Below are positions 35,143 to 44,293 of a DNA stretch of 64,000 nt, piece by piece; within the stretch, counting starts at the first letter, position 1; each line of letters opens with the position of its first letter. The translations under genes were made by a program, and so were the position numbers. The stretch comes from an uncultured Pelagibacteraceae bacterium (GTDB taxonomy: Bacteria > Pseudomonadota > Alphaproteobacteria > Pelagibacterales > Pelagibacteraceae): contig CACJNX010000001.1 in NCBI GenBank assembly GCA_902594835.1, forward strand, positions 25,432 to 89,431, in the 5' to 3' direction. Below the pieces are notes generated by a model. That model had not been told where the DNA came from and made no database searches. It was given only the letters and a program-made list of their open reading frames with translations.

Positions 35143-35911
35143 TTTCTAGCTCGATTGGTGTATGATCAGATGGTTTTATTTTAGATCTTGGTTTTTTATT
35201 TATATTAATTGATTTAATATTTTCAATTAAACTGTTTGAAAGTAAAAAATGATCTATTCTCATTCCATAATTTTTTTGCCATGAACCTGCAAAGTAGTCC
35301 CAAAAGGTATACTCTTGTTTTGTTTTATCTTTAAATCTATAAACATCTTTAAAACCTAAATTAATTAATTCTCTATATTTTTTTCTTATTTCCAATCTAC
35401 CTAAAGCATCGTTTTCATATCTTTTAAAGTCATGCACATCTATTTCTTCAGGAATAATATTAAAATCACCGGCAATAAGAATATTTGAATTTTTCTGAAT
35501 TTTTTTTTTAACATTCGATAAAAATTTTTTTAACCACTCTTTTTTATATTCATATTTTTCTGTATCTACAGGATTTCCGTTAGGAACATAAATATTTATG
35601 AGTTCTATCTTTTTTTTTTTAAATTTTAATTCAGCAGTGATAATTCGTGATTGTTTTAAATCATCTTTAATAAAGCTTTTATTAATATTATCTAATTCAT
35701 GTTTAGAAATGATTGCAACACCATTGTAACTTTTCTGACCAAATACATATGATATATAACCTAATTTATTAAACTCATCGTTTGGAAAATTTTCATTTTG
35801 TGTTTTTATCTCCTGCAATAAAAGTATATCGGGAGCAGAGTCCTTAATATAATCTCTAATATTTGTTATCCTTGCTCTTACAGAGTTGACGTTCCAAGAT
35901 ATTATTTTCAT
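35135..35911 (-). CDS. xthA: Exodeoxyribonuclease III
   Basis: XthA is the apurinic/apyrimidinic endonuclease and 3'-phosphatase of base-excision repair. ATG 35911 (MKIISWNVNSVRAR) is the standard start; a longer frame to 35941 would run into erpA. Motifs include LLLQEIKTQ with the metal-binding Glu, NIYVPNG, AGDFNI, and the C-terminal MRIDHFLLS and SDHTPI with the catalytic His. The 258 residues match the family. Its start overlaps the erpA stop by one base, so the pair is coupled. It converges on manC. Confidence 0.95.
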   Translation of the reverse strand: MKIISWNVNSVRARITNIRDYIKDSAPDILLLQEIKTQNENFPNDEFNKLGYISYVFGQKSYNGVAIISKHELDNINKSFIKDDLKQSRIITAELKFKKKKIELINIYVPNGNPVDTEKYEYKKEWLKKFLSNVKKKIQKNSNILIAGDFNIIPEEIDVHDFKRYENDALGRLEIRKKYRELINLGFKDVYRFKDKTKQEYTFWDYFAGSWQKNYGMRIDHFLLSNSLIENIKSININKKPRSKIKPSDHTPIELEII

Positions 35912-36225
35912 TAAACAGAAAAAGAGAGACCGCATCCACATGACGCTGTAGCCTTAGGATTATCAATCACAAATGCTTCACCAATCATTTCTTTTTTGAA
36001 ATCAACTACCGATCCAGAGATTATTTCAAGTGAAGATTTATCAATAATAGCCTTTCCAAAAATCACATCATCATCATTCGATTTGGTGTCAAAACCAAAA
36101 TTATATTTAAATCCCGAGCAGCCACCACCTTGAACGGTGATTCTAAAAAATTTTTTTTCCTGATCTTTAGTAATCATATTTATTTGATTTAAGGCTTGAT
36201 CAGTAAAATTTAATTTCTTTTCCAT
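35911..36225 (-). CDS. erpA: Iron-sulfur cluster insertion protein ErpA
   Basis: This A-type carrier delivers Fe-S clusters to client enzymes. It has 104 residues with the three conserved cluster cysteines at positions 36 (GGGCSGFKY), 96 and 98 (ASCGCGLSF). Length and spacing match ErpA/IscA. The gene is divergent from dgt across 38 bases and coupled to xthA, the usual alphaproteobacterial arrangement. Likely clients in this window include the Fe-S enzyme IlvD, although that is inference. Confidence 0.93.
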   Translation of the reverse strand: MEKKLNFTDQALNQINMITKDQEKKFFRITVQGGGCSGFKYNFGFDTKSNDDDVIFGKAIIDKSSLEIISGSVVDFKKEMIGEAFVIDNPKATASCGCGLSFSV

Positions 36226-36263
36226 AAACTATATATTTCTAGTATATAATCTATGTAGTAAGC

Positions 36264-37403
36264 ATGCAAAAAAAATCAATTGTAAATTTATCTAAATTTG
36301 CCGTTCCTCTTAAGTCTAAAGGGAGATTTTTTAAGGAAAAAAAAACTGATTTAAGGAACGATTTTCAAAGAGATAGAGATAGAATTATCCATTCAACAGC
36401 TTTTAGGAGATTAAAGCATAAGACTCAGGTTTTTGTAAATACGTCAGGAGATCATTTTCGAACAAGAATTACTCACTCTCTTGAGGTATCTCAAATAGCA
36501 AGAACACTCTCTAAATATTTTAATTTAAATGAAGATTTATCAGAAACTTTAAGTTTAGCACATGATTTAGGACATACTCCGTTTGGTCATGCAGGAGAAG
36601 AGGCGCTGAATTACTGTATGAAAGATTATGGAGGGTTTGACCACAATATACAAACTTTAAGAATTATAACAATTTTAGAAAATAGGTATTATGAATTTAA
36701 AGGTCTTAATCTTTCATTTGAAACACTAGATGGCCTAATCAAACACAATGGGCCCGTCAAAGATTTGACTAAATTGAATAAAATTTTAGGAAACAATTTT
36801 TTTAAAAAAAAAATTAATTTTACATTGAATTCCTCTTTGGAAGCACAGATTGCTTCTATCTCAGATGATATAGCTTACAATAGCCATGACCTTGAAGACG
36901 GATTAAAATCTAATTTATTTGATTTAAATTATTTGAAAAATATACCAGTACTTAATAAAATTATCTCCAAACATACTAAAAAATTAAAGAATTATTCAAT
37001 AGACTTAGTAATAAGACAGATAATAAGAGATGTAATTAACGAAATGGTAAGTGATGTCATAGTTACAACTAAGAAAAATATAAAACAATATAAAATTAAA
37101 AATTTAAATGATATTTACAAAACTAAAAAACAATTAGTTACTTTTTCTGAGAGAATGCAAAAATTCGATGATAAAATCAAAACCTTTTTGAAACAAAAAA
37201 TGTATTTTCATAGCAGTGTAAACTCAAATACTAATTACGGAAAAAAAGTGTTAACAAAACTATTTTTGCGAATAAAAAAGAATCCTAAAAAATATATAAA
37301 AATTGAAAAATACAGCAATTCAAATATAGAGCGTATTATTTGCGATTATATTGCTGGAATGACTGATAGATATGCAATAAATCTATATAATCAAACCAAA
37401 TGA
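36264..37403 (+). CDS. dgt: Deoxyguanosinetriphosphate triphosphohydrolase-like protein
   Basis: This HD-domain hydrolase releases triphosphate from dNTPs. The N-terminal DFQRDRDRIIHSTAFRRL, the HD metal motifs RITHSLEVSQIART and AHDLGHTPFGHAGEEAL, and the SDDIAYNSHDLEDGL segment are characteristic. It has 379 residues, usual for the short alphaproteobacterial Dgt group, in which substrate choice differs from E. coli Dgt. Its stop overlaps the argS start by 4 bases. The conserved erpA/dgt/argS neighbourhood supports the call. Confidence 0.94.
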   Translation: MQKKSIVNLSKFAVPLKSKGRFFKEKKTDLRNDFQRDRDRIIHSTAFRRLKHKTQVFVNTSGDHFRTRITHSLEVSQIARTLSKYFNLNEDLSETLSLAHDLGHTPFGHAGEEALNYCMKDYGGFDHNIQTLRIITILENRYYEFKGLNLSFETLDGLIKHNGPVKDLTKLNKILGNNFFKKKINFTLNSSLEAQIASISDDIAYNSHDLEDGLKSNLFDLNYLKNIPVLNKIISKHTKKLKNYSIDLVIRQIIRDVINEMVSDVIVTTKKNIKQYKIKNLNDIYKTKKQLVTFSERMQKFDDKIKTFLKQKMYFHSSVNSNTNYGKKVLTKLFLRIKKNPKKYIKIEKYSNSNIERIICDYIAGMTDRYAINLYNQTK

Positions 37404-39121
37404 ATATTTTTGAACATCATTTATCTGAGATTAAGAAACTAATAATTTCTGAGAAAACAACTCTTAAATTAACCAATGTGGACAATTTAAAGAGTATAAG
37501 CTTGGAAGTACCACCTGAACAGTACAATTTTGATTTATCTTGTAATATTGCGATGGTACTTGGAAAAAAAAATAATATAGATCCAAAAATATTAGCGTCA
37601 AAATTAAAAGATATTTTTTTAAATAAAATAAATAATTTTTCAGAAATTGATATTGCTGGTCCTGGTTTTTTAAATATAAAGCTCTCCAAGTCTTCATTAA
37701 TAAATAATATTAATTCAATTTTAAAAAATAAATCTTATGGATCATATAAAAGCAATGAAACTTATAATATTGAGTTTGTCTCAGCTAATCCAACTGGCCC
37801 AATGCACGTAGGACATTGTAGAGGAGCGGTATATGGAGATGTTTTAGCAAATTTACTGATATTTAATGGAAATAAAGTCACAAAAGAATATTATATTAAC
37901 GATTATGGTAGCCAAATTAAAAATTTTGTTGAGTCTGTTTATTTAAGAATACTAGAAATAAAATATAAAAAAGAATTTCCAAAAAATGAAAATTTGTACC
38001 CTGGTCTTTATATAAAAGATATTGCTGAAAAAATCGTAAAATCAAATAAAGGCATGAATTTTAAAGATTTTGAAAAAAATTTTAAATTTTTAAAAAGAGA
38101 GTCTTTAAATGCTTCAATGGAATTAATTAAAAACGACTTGAAACTGTTAGGCATTAAGCATGATAATTTTTTTTCAGAAACAGACATAGTGAATAAAGAT
38201 TTAGTTAACAAAACAATTAAAATACTTAAAGAACAAAGTGTTGTTGAGGAAGGTTATCTCCAACCTCCTAAAGGAGAGTCCAAAGAAAACTGGAAAAAAA
38301 TTAAAAGATTAATTTTTAAATCTTCATTGTTTGGAGACGATACAGATAGAGCTCTTCAAAAAAATGATGGATCTTGGACATATTTTGCTAATGATGTTGC
38401 TTATCATATGGATAAAGTAAATAGAAATTATAACAATTTAGTCAATATACTTGGTGCAGATCACACTGGTTATATAAAAAGAATTACAGCTGCAGTTTCA
38501 GCATTGTCAGGAAATAAAATTAAACTTAATTGTAAGGTATGCCAACTTGTAAAATTATATAAAAATGGTGAACCATTTAAAATGTCTAAAAGAGCTGGAG
38601 ATTTTATCTCAGCCCAAGATCTTTTAAATGAAGTAGAAAAAGATCAAATACGATTTATGATGCTTAATAGAAGTAACGATGTTGAATTAGATTTCGATTT
38701 CAACAAAGTGAAAGAAAAAACTAAAGATAACCCTGTATTTTATGTTCAATATGCGTATGCAAGGATCAATTCTCTTCTAAGAACATTAAATTTAAGCTTA
38801 TTTAATAAAATTGATTTAAAAGAAAACAGTATTAATTTTAATGATATGGAAAATAAAATTATTAGAAAAGTTTTTGAATGGCCAAAAATAGTAGAGGCGG
38901 CATCAAGAAAATTTGATTTACACAAGATACCTTTTTATTTATATGAACTATCAACCCTTTTTCATGCTTATTGGAGCAAGGGTAATGAAGATAAAAATTA
39001 TAGGTTCATAGAAAAAAATCAAATCAAGAGAAAAGAAATTTTATTAATAATTAACCTTGTGGCTCTGGTGATACAAAATGGAATGGGAATTCTTGGGGTG
39101 TCATTACCAAAAAAAATGTGA
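37400..39121 (+). CDS. argS: Arginine--tRNA ligase
   Basis: This class I synthetase charges tRNA-Arg and has 573 residues. The N-terminal Add1 domain is present. The HIGH-type motif reads ANPTGPMHVGHCRGAVYGD, and KMSKS-like sequence appears as FKMSKRAGDFI. The C-terminal DALR anticodon domain runs from about residue 450 with VFYVQYAYARINSL at its start. It overlaps dgt at the 5' end and the short membrane protein gene at the 3' end by 4 bases, so the whole block is probably one operon. Confidence 0.97.
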   Translation: MNIFEHHLSEIKKLIISEKTTLKLTNVDNLKSISLEVPPEQYNFDLSCNIAMVLGKKNNIDPKILASKLKDIFLNKINNFSEIDIAGPGFLNIKLSKSSLINNINSILKNKSYGSYKSNETYNIEFVSANPTGPMHVGHCRGAVYGDVLANLLIFNGNKVTKEYYINDYGSQIKNFVESVYLRILEIKYKKEFPKNENLYPGLYIKDIAEKIVKSNKGMNFKDFEKNFKFLKRESLNASMELIKNDLKLLGIKHDNFFSETDIVNKDLVNKTIKILKEQSVVEEGYLQPPKGESKENWKKIKRLIFKSSLFGDDTDRALQKNDGSWTYFANDVAYHMDKVNRNYNNLVNILGADHTGYIKRITAAVSALSGNKIKLNCKVCQLVKLYKNGEPFKMSKRAGDFISAQDLLNEVEKDQIRFMMLNRSNDVELDFDFNKVKEKTKDNPVFYVQYAYARINSLLRTLNLSLFNKIDLKENSINFNDMENKIIRKVFEWPKIVEAASRKFDLHKIPFYLYELSTLFHAYWSKGNEDKNYRFIEKNQIKRKEILLIINLVALVIQNGMGILGVSLPKKM

Positions 39122-39384
39122 TGAAAAAATTTATTAATATATTTTTTTTTTTATTAGTTTTGATTTTTTTTTTAAGTACTTATAGATTTTATTCCTCTGA
39201 AAATAATATTGAAGTAAAAAATTTTAATAGAAACAACATAAATGATATCATTAATACTAAAATTTTAGATTTACCTATTCTTAAAAATGACACGAATAGT
39301 GTTATCGAATTTAATGATGGTTTTTCTAATAAGATAAAAAATGATAAAAAAAGAAGTTTTTGGAATTTACTTAAATTTGAATGA
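39118..39384 (+). CDS. Short membrane-anchored protein in the SPOR-protein position
   Basis: An 88-residue ORF begins with one hydrophobic segment (FINIFFFLLVLIFFLSTYRF). A hydrophilic Asn-, Asp- and Lys-rich tail follows with no recognisable domain. It overlaps both argS and nagZ by 4 bases, so it is firmly embedded in the operon. In many alphaproteobacteria the gene at this position encodes a much longer protein with an N-terminal membrane anchor and a C-terminal peptidoglycan-binding SPOR domain. This looks like that protein reduced to its anchor and part of the linker. Its function is unknown. Confidence 0.7.
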   Translation: MMKKFINIFFFLLVLIFFLSTYRFYSSENNIEVKNFNRNNINDIINTKILDLPILKNDTNSVIEFNDGFSNKIKNDKKRSFWNLLKFE

Positions 39385-40325
39385 GAAAAAAAGCAATAAT
39401 AATCAGTATTAAAGGGCCAAAACTAAGCAGTAAAGAAAAGTTACTTCTTTTAAAAGAGAAACCATGGGGGTTAATATTATTTAAAAGAAATATTATTTCT
39501 TTAGATCAAATTAAAAAACTAATTAACGATATTAAAAATGCAACTAATGATAATAAATTTCCTATTTTAATAGATGAAGAAGGCTCCTCAGTTTCAAGAT
39601 TAAGAAATATATTTAATCATAACATTTCTGCAAATTATTTTGGAAAACTATATAATTTAGATAATAACGTTGCTATTTCTTTGTATAAACAATACTTAAA
39701 TTCTTTATGTGAAAAATTAAAAGAAATAGGAATTAATATTAATACAATACCAGTTCTTGATGTATTAAGAAAAAATACAAATAAAATAATAGGTAAAAGA
39801 AGTTTTTCAGAAAATCAAAAAATTGTAAAGAAATTTGGGGACATAACAATTAAAAAATGTCATTCACAAAATATCATAACTGTTATAAAACATATTCCAG
39901 GTCATGGATGCTCTACTGCAGACAGTCATTTAACATTACCAAAAGTGAATTTAAGTGTTAAAAATTTAGAAAATGTAGATTTTTTACCTTTTAAATCCTC
40001 ATCTGCTAAATTAGCTATGACTGCACATATTGTTTACTCGAAAATTGACCCAAAAAATGTTGCAACATTTTCAAATAAAATAATTAACAAAATTATTAGA
40101 AAGAAAATTGGTTTTGATGGCATTATAATGTCAGATGACATTTCTATGAAAGCTTTAAAATATGATTTAGTTTCAAATGCAAAAAAGTCATTAATGGCAG
40201 GGTGTAACTTAGTTTTATATTGTGCTGGAAATATAAAGGACAACTTTAAATTGATAAAAAATGTTCCTTATATTGACGAATTTACCATAAAAAAAACTTC
40301 AGAAATTTATAAAATTTTAAGGTAA
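39381..40325 (+). CDS. nagZ: Beta-N-acetylhexosaminidase NagZ (GH3)
   Basis: NagZ removes N-acetylglucosamine from muropeptides during cytoplasmic cell-wall recycling. The GH3 NagZ motif KHIPGHGCSTADSHLTLP carries the catalytic Asp/His dyad. The nucleophile region is FDGIIMSDDISMKAL. It has 314 residues, about 20 fewer than usual. N-terminal GLILFKRNIISLDQIKKLI and LIDEEGSSVSRL also fit. Its location between a SPOR-position gene and scpA is the standard alphaproteobacterial order. Confidence 0.93.
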   Translation: MRKKAIIISIKGPKLSSKEKLLLLKEKPWGLILFKRNIISLDQIKKLINDIKNATNDNKFPILIDEEGSSVSRLRNIFNHNISANYFGKLYNLDNNVAISLYKQYLNSLCEKLKEIGININTIPVLDVLRKNTNKIIGKRSFSENQKIVKKFGDITIKKCHSQNIITVIKHIPGHGCSTADSHLTLPKVNLSVKNLENVDFLPFKSSSAKLAMTAHIVYSKIDPKNVATFSNKIINKIIRKKIGFDGIIMSDDISMKALKYDLVSNAKKSLMAGCNLVLYCAGNIKDNFKLIKNVPYIDEFTIKKTSEIYKILR

Positions 40326-40333
40326 AATTATCT

Positions 40334-41068
40334 ATGGAATCAAATAATACTAGTGGTATATCAATAAATATTCCTAATTATAGTGGACCCCTTGACGTTT
40401 TACTTGATTTAGCAAAAACACAAAAAGTTGACCTGACCGAGATTTCAATAACTAAACTTGCAGATCAATTTTTGGAATTTATAAAAGATAATAAAAATTT
40501 AAATTTAGAATCAGCATCTGAGTATTTACTAATGGCAACTTGGTTGGCCTATTTAAAATCTAAACTACTTTTACCCGAGGATGACGAAGATGATTTTAAA
40601 GCTTTAGAAGTTGCAGAGAAGCTCAAATTACAACTTAAAAAACTTGAACTAATTAGAATTTTATCAGATCAAATGTTACAAAAAAAAAGACTAGGTGTTC
40701 ATATTTTTACAAGAGGTATGAAAGGTGGGATAAGATCAATAAAAACACCAGTTTACGACGTTTCACTATATGAACTCTTGAAAAGTTACGCTGGAGTTCA
40801 AATGCAAAAAACCTTTCAAAATATTACTATTCCGAAATTGCCAGTTTTAACTACAGAAGAAGGGATTAAACAAATTAAAAATAATTTAAATAAAATTAAT
40901 GACTGGAAAAATATTTTAGAATTAATACCTAATTTTTACTTAAAAAATAAAATGAAAAAAACAGGTATTACAGGCATTTTTTCTGCAACTTTAGAATTAA
41001 CTAAAGAAGGATTAATAAAAATATCTCAAAAAAAAACATTCGATAATATAATGGTTAAGAAGCATTAA
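40334..41068 (+). CDS. scpA: Segregation and condensation protein A
   Basis: ScpA is the kleisin subunit of the SMC condensin complex. It has 244 residues. The N-terminal SMC-binding block YSGPLDVLLDLAKTQKVDLTEIS and the YLLMATWLAYLKSKLLLPEDDEDD segment are typical of the family. The C-terminal winged-helix region starts near residue 180. scpB begins 1 base after the stop, as in most bacteria. Confidence 0.95.
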   Translation: MESNNTSGISINIPNYSGPLDVLLDLAKTQKVDLTEISITKLADQFLEFIKDNKNLNLESASEYLLMATWLAYLKSKLLLPEDDEDDFKALEVAEKLKLQLKKLELIRILSDQMLQKKRLGVHIFTRGMKGGIRSIKTPVYDVSLYELLKSYAGVQMQKTFQNITIPKLPVLTTEEGIKQIKNNLNKINDWKNILELIPNFYLKNKMKKTGITGIFSATLELTKEGLIKISQKKTFDNIMVKKH

Positions 41069-41069
41069 A

Positions 41070-41759
41070 ATGGTAAATAAAAAAAAAAATAATATCATTA
41101 GCTTTCCATCATCACCTACAAAGCTAGAAAGACAAGTAGAGGCAATTTTATTTGCTGCATCTGAACCTTTAGATGTAGAGACAATTGAAAAAAGAATTCA
41201 AACTTCAAGTAATATTAAAAAAATCTTAGAAAACATAAAAAAATTATATAAAAACCGTGGTATTAACTTAGTGTGCATTAAAAATAAATGGTCTTTTAGA
41301 ACTGCCGATGATCTTTCAAAATTAATGTCTCTTCAAAAATCTACTCAAAAAAAATTATCTAAAGCTACAATTGAAACCTTATCAATTATAGTTTATCATC
41401 AACCTGTAACCAGATCAGAAATAGAGGAAATTAGAGGTGTTTCTTTTGCATCAAATACTATAGAAACTCTGCTTGAACTTAATTGGGTTAGACCCGCGGG
41501 AAGAAAAGATGTTCCTGGTAAACCTATTCAGTATGCAACTACTGAAAATTTTTTAAATCATTTCAATATTCAAAAGTTATCTGATTTACCTACCATTGAT
41601 GAACTTGGATCTGCCGGTTTGATTGATACAACAAGTATAGATCAATCAATATTCGGCACCGGTAAATTTTTCAAAGAACAATCTATTAATGAAAAACAAA
41701 ATAATATTTATGAGGAAATAGATGAAGCTATAAAAAAAGCACCTGAGGATGAAAAATAA
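41070..41759 (+). CDS. scpB: Segregation and condensation protein B
   Basis: ScpB binds ScpA in the SMC complex through tandem winged-helix domains. It has 229 residues. The first domain begins LERQVEAILFAASEPLDVETIEK. The second includes KATIETLSIIVYHQPVTRSEIEEIRG, the family hallmark, followed by GRKDVPGKPIQYATTENFL. A short charged tail ends the protein. The tat genes start 40 bases downstream. Confidence 0.95.
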   Translation: MVNKKKNNIISFPSSPTKLERQVEAILFAASEPLDVETIEKRIQTSSNIKKILENIKKLYKNRGINLVCIKNKWSFRTADDLSKLMSLQKSTQKKLSKATIETLSIIVYHQPVTRSEIEEIRGVSFASNTIETLLELNWVRPAGRKDVPGKPIQYATTENFLNHFNIQKLSDLPTIDELGSAGLIDTTSIDQSIFGTGKFFKEQSINEKQNNIYEEIDEAIKKAPEDEK

Positions 41760-41799
41760 ACGTATTTATTTCACTAAAATTATTGTATATAAGTAGCTT

Positions 41800-42000
41800 A
41801 TGGGAAATATTGGTTGGACGGGCATAATTATAATAGCGATCTTAGTAGTTATACTTTTTGGAAAAGGAAAAATCTCAAGTATAATGGGTGACCTTGCCAA
41901 AGGTATTAAAAGTTTTAAAAAAGGCATGTCAGACGATAATCCCTCAGAAAACAATAATACAGATAATAATCCAGATAACTCAAATTCTGATAATAAATAA
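41800..42000 (+). CDS. tatA: Twin-arginine translocase subunit TatA
   Basis: TatA oligomerises to form the pore for folded proteins. It has 66 residues: one N-terminal membrane segment ([20 protein letters not shown]), an amphipathic helix ([19 protein letters not shown]) and a short acidic Asn/Asp-rich tail. The KGK hinge and F-G-x-G pattern fit TatA. It begins the tatABC block. A substrate candidate encoded in this window is the M48 protease at 55976. Confidence 0.92.
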   Translation: MGNIGWTGIIIIAILVVILFGKGKISSIMGDLAKGIKSFKKGMSDDNPSENNNTDNNPDNSNSDNK

Positions 42001-42006
42001 CCTTTT

Positions 42007-42246
42007 ATGCCTCAAATAGGTTGGTTAGAGATTTTAGCAATAGTAATTATTGCTATATTGGTTTTAGGCCCAAAAGAATTTCCAATAGCTCTAAAAAAAA
42101 TAGGATCTTATTTTGGTAAATTAAAAAACACAATTAGTAGTTTTCAAAGAGAAGTTAATTCTGTAAGTGAAGATATTGATTTAGATAAAGATATAGATAA
42201 TTCAAAAAAAGATAGAAAAGATAATAATAAAAAAAATAATGAGTGA
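42007..42246 (+). CDS. tatB: Twin-arginine translocase subunit TatB
   Basis: TatB forms the Tat receptor with TatC. It has 79 residues, shorter than E. coli TatB (171), as is common in reduced genomes. The N-terminal membrane helix (IGWLEILAIVIIAILVLGP) has the TatB-type Glu and the LGPKEFP hinge, followed by an amphipathic helix and a Lys/Asp tail. Its end overlaps the tatC start by 8 bases. Confidence 0.92.
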   Translation: MPQIGWLEILAIVIIAILVLGPKEFPIALKKIGSYFGKLKNTISSFQREVNSVSEDIDLDKDIDNSKKDRKDNNKKNNE

Positions 42247-43006
42247 TAATAATTCTTTTACTAGCCACTTCATTGAATTACGATCAAGACTTATAAAATC
42301 AATTTTATTTATCTTTATTATTTTTGTTCTCTCTTACACATTTGCTGAGCATATATATTCTTTTCTAGTTCATCCGTACGCAGAAGCTGTAAAGGACGAT
42401 CCAAATTCAAGAAGATTAATTTTCACTGCTTTACATGAAACATTCATTACATATTTAAAAGTTGCTTTTTTTGCTGCGATTTTTTTAGGTAGTCCAGTGC
42501 TGCTTATTCAAATTTATAAATTTATAGCTCCAGGATTATACAAAAATGAAAAAAAAGCTTTACTGCCTTACTTAATATCAACACCAATACTTTTTTTATT
42601 TGGTGGAATGCTTGTTTATTATTTAGTAATGCCTTTAGCTATTAAGTTTTTTTTATCATTTGAAACAATGGGATCAAACACAAGTCTACCTATACAATTA
42701 GAAGCGAAAGTTAATGAATACTTATCTTTAATAATGAGATTAATTTTTGCATTTGGGATAAGTTTTCAATTACCAATATTATTAAATCTATTAGCTAGAA
42801 TTGGAGTTGTAAATTCTAATTATCTTAAAAATACAAGAAGATATGTAATTGTAATCATTTTCACATTAGCTGCAATTTTAACGCCTCCAGATCCAATTAC
42901 ACAAGTTGGTCTAGCAATACCTTTACTATTGCTTTATGAATTATCTATAATAACTGTTCGATTCACTGAAAAAAAAAATAAAAAAGAAGATCTAGAAGAT
43001 GCATAA
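42239..43006 (+). CDS. tatC: Sec-independent protein translocase TatC
   Basis: TatC recognises twin-arginine signal peptides. It has 255 residues and six membrane segments. The N-terminal SFTSHFIELRSRLIKS motif and the FEYLRVALFAAIF-like segment (FITYLKVAFFAAIFLGSP) are family features. FGISFQLPILL and ILTPPDPITQVGLAIPL are the later conserved blocks. The last 8 bases overlap serS, the usual neighbour in alphaproteobacteria. Confidence 0.95.
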   Translation: MSDNNSFTSHFIELRSRLIKSILFIFIIFVLSYTFAEHIYSFLVHPYAEAVKDDPNSRRLIFTALHETFITYLKVAFFAAIFLGSPVLLIQIYKFIAPGLYKNEKKALLPYLISTPILFLFGGMLVYYLVMPLAIKFFLSFETMGSNTSLPIQLEAKVNEYLSLIMRLIFAFGISFQLPILLNLLARIGVVNSNYLKNTRRYVIVIIFTLAAILTPPDPITQVGLAIPLLLLYELSIITVRFTEKKNKKEDLEDA

Positions 43007-44246
43007 TTTGAAAGAATTTAGAAAAAATTTAGAAAATTTTAAAAAAAAATTGGAAAATCGAAATATAAATTTTGATATAGATAGTTTTAAAAAAAAAGAT
43101 TCTTTAAACAGAGATTTAATTAATAAAAAAGAAAAGCTTGAACAAGAAAAAAAATCTTTATCAAAAACGAAGGACAAATCTAATTTTGAGAAATCTAAAA
43201 AAATTTCTCAAGAAATTTTAGACTTAGAAAAAAAACAAACTATTGCTCAAAGTGAGATAAATAAAATAATTTTTTCTCTCCCAAATTTAGCTCATGATGA
43301 TGTCCCAATTGGACAAGACGAAAAATCGAATAAATTAATTAAAAAAAAAGGAGATATAAAAAAATTTTCGTTTAAAGTTAAATCACATGTTGAATTAGGA
43401 GCAAAAAATCAAAATATTGATTTTGAAACTTCAACCAAATTATCTGGATCAAGATTCGTAGTGTTAAAAGATAAATTTGCAATGCTTGAGAGAGCGTTAA
43501 TAAACTTTATGTTAGATACACATGTAAATAACTATAAATATACCGAGATTTCACCTCCTTTGATTGTAAATGAAGACGTAATGTTTGGAACAGGACAATT
43601 ACCGAAATTTGAAGCAGACCAATTTGAAATAAAATTTGACGACTCTGATCAAAGAAAATTTTTAATACCTACTGCTGAAGTAGTTTTAACTAATTTGGTA
43701 AGGAAATCGATAACAGAAAAAAAATTATTGCCAAAAAGGTTTGTTGCTTCAACACCATGTTTTAGAAAAGAGGCAGGAAGTTATGGTAAAGATACAAAAG
43801 GTATGATTAGGCAACATCAATTTTATAAAGTTGAACTTGTTAGTATAGTTGAACCAAATAAATGTTTAGAAGAATTGGAACGAATGTTAGGTTGTGCCGA
43901 AAGTATTCTTGAAAAATTAGAAATTCCTTATCAAGTAGTATTACTTTCAACTGGAGATATGGGATTTAGTGCTGAAAAAACATATGATATTGAGGCATGG
44001 ATTCCATCAGAAAACAAATATCGTGAAATATCGAGCTGCTCATCTTGTGGTACTTTTCAAGCTAGAAGAATGGGAGCTAAATTTAAGTCTGAAAGTGGAA
44101 ATGATTTTGTAGGAACTCTTAATGGATCGGGTTTAGCTGTAGGTAGACTAATGATTGCTTTAATAGAAAACAATCAAAATGAAGATGGTTCTATTAATAT
44201 TCCTAATGTATTAAAAAAATACATGAATAATCTAGAAAAAATTTAA
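42999..44246 (+). CDS. serS: Serine--tRNA ligase
   Basis: This class II synthetase charges tRNA-Ser and has 415 residues. The first 110 residues form the long Lys-rich coiled coil that contacts the tRNA variable arm. Motif 2 reads TPCFRKEAGSYGKDTKGMIR, and motif 3 is GSGLAVGRLMIALIEN. The start overlaps tatC by 8 bases. Genes often found after serS in alphaproteobacteria (surE, pcm, a LysM peptidase) are missing; yajC follows after only 47 bases. Confidence 0.96.
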   Translation: MHNLKEFRKNLENFKKKLENRNINFDIDSFKKKDSLNRDLINKKEKLEQEKKSLSKTKDKSNFEKSKKISQEILDLEKKQTIAQSEINKIIFSLPNLAHDDVPIGQDEKSNKLIKKKGDIKKFSFKVKSHVELGAKNQNIDFETSTKLSGSRFVVLKDKFAMLERALINFMLDTHVNNYKYTEISPPLIVNEDVMFGTGQLPKFEADQFEIKFDDSDQRKFLIPTAEVVLTNLVRKSITEKKLLPKRFVASTPCFRKEAGSYGKDTKGMIRQHQFYKVELVSIVEPNKCLEELERMLGCAESILEKLEIPYQVVLLSTGDMGFSAEKTYDIEAWIPSENKYREISSCSSCGTFQARRMGAKFKSESGNDFVGTLNGSGLAVGRLMIALIENNQNEDGSINIPNVLKKYMNNLEKI

Positions 44247-44257
44247 TTATAATTTAC

Positions 44258-44284
44258 TTGTTAATCTAAAGTTTTTCATATAAT
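44258..44284 (+). promoter_or_regulatory. Possible promoter of yajC-secDF
   Basis: TTGTTA at 44258-44263 and TATAAT at 44279-44284 are separated by 15 bases, shorter than the preferred 17. The site falls in the 47-base gap before yajC. Transcription would begin very close to the ATG, giving an almost leaderless message. Confidence 0.3.
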
Positions 44285-44293
44285 TGTTCTTCC

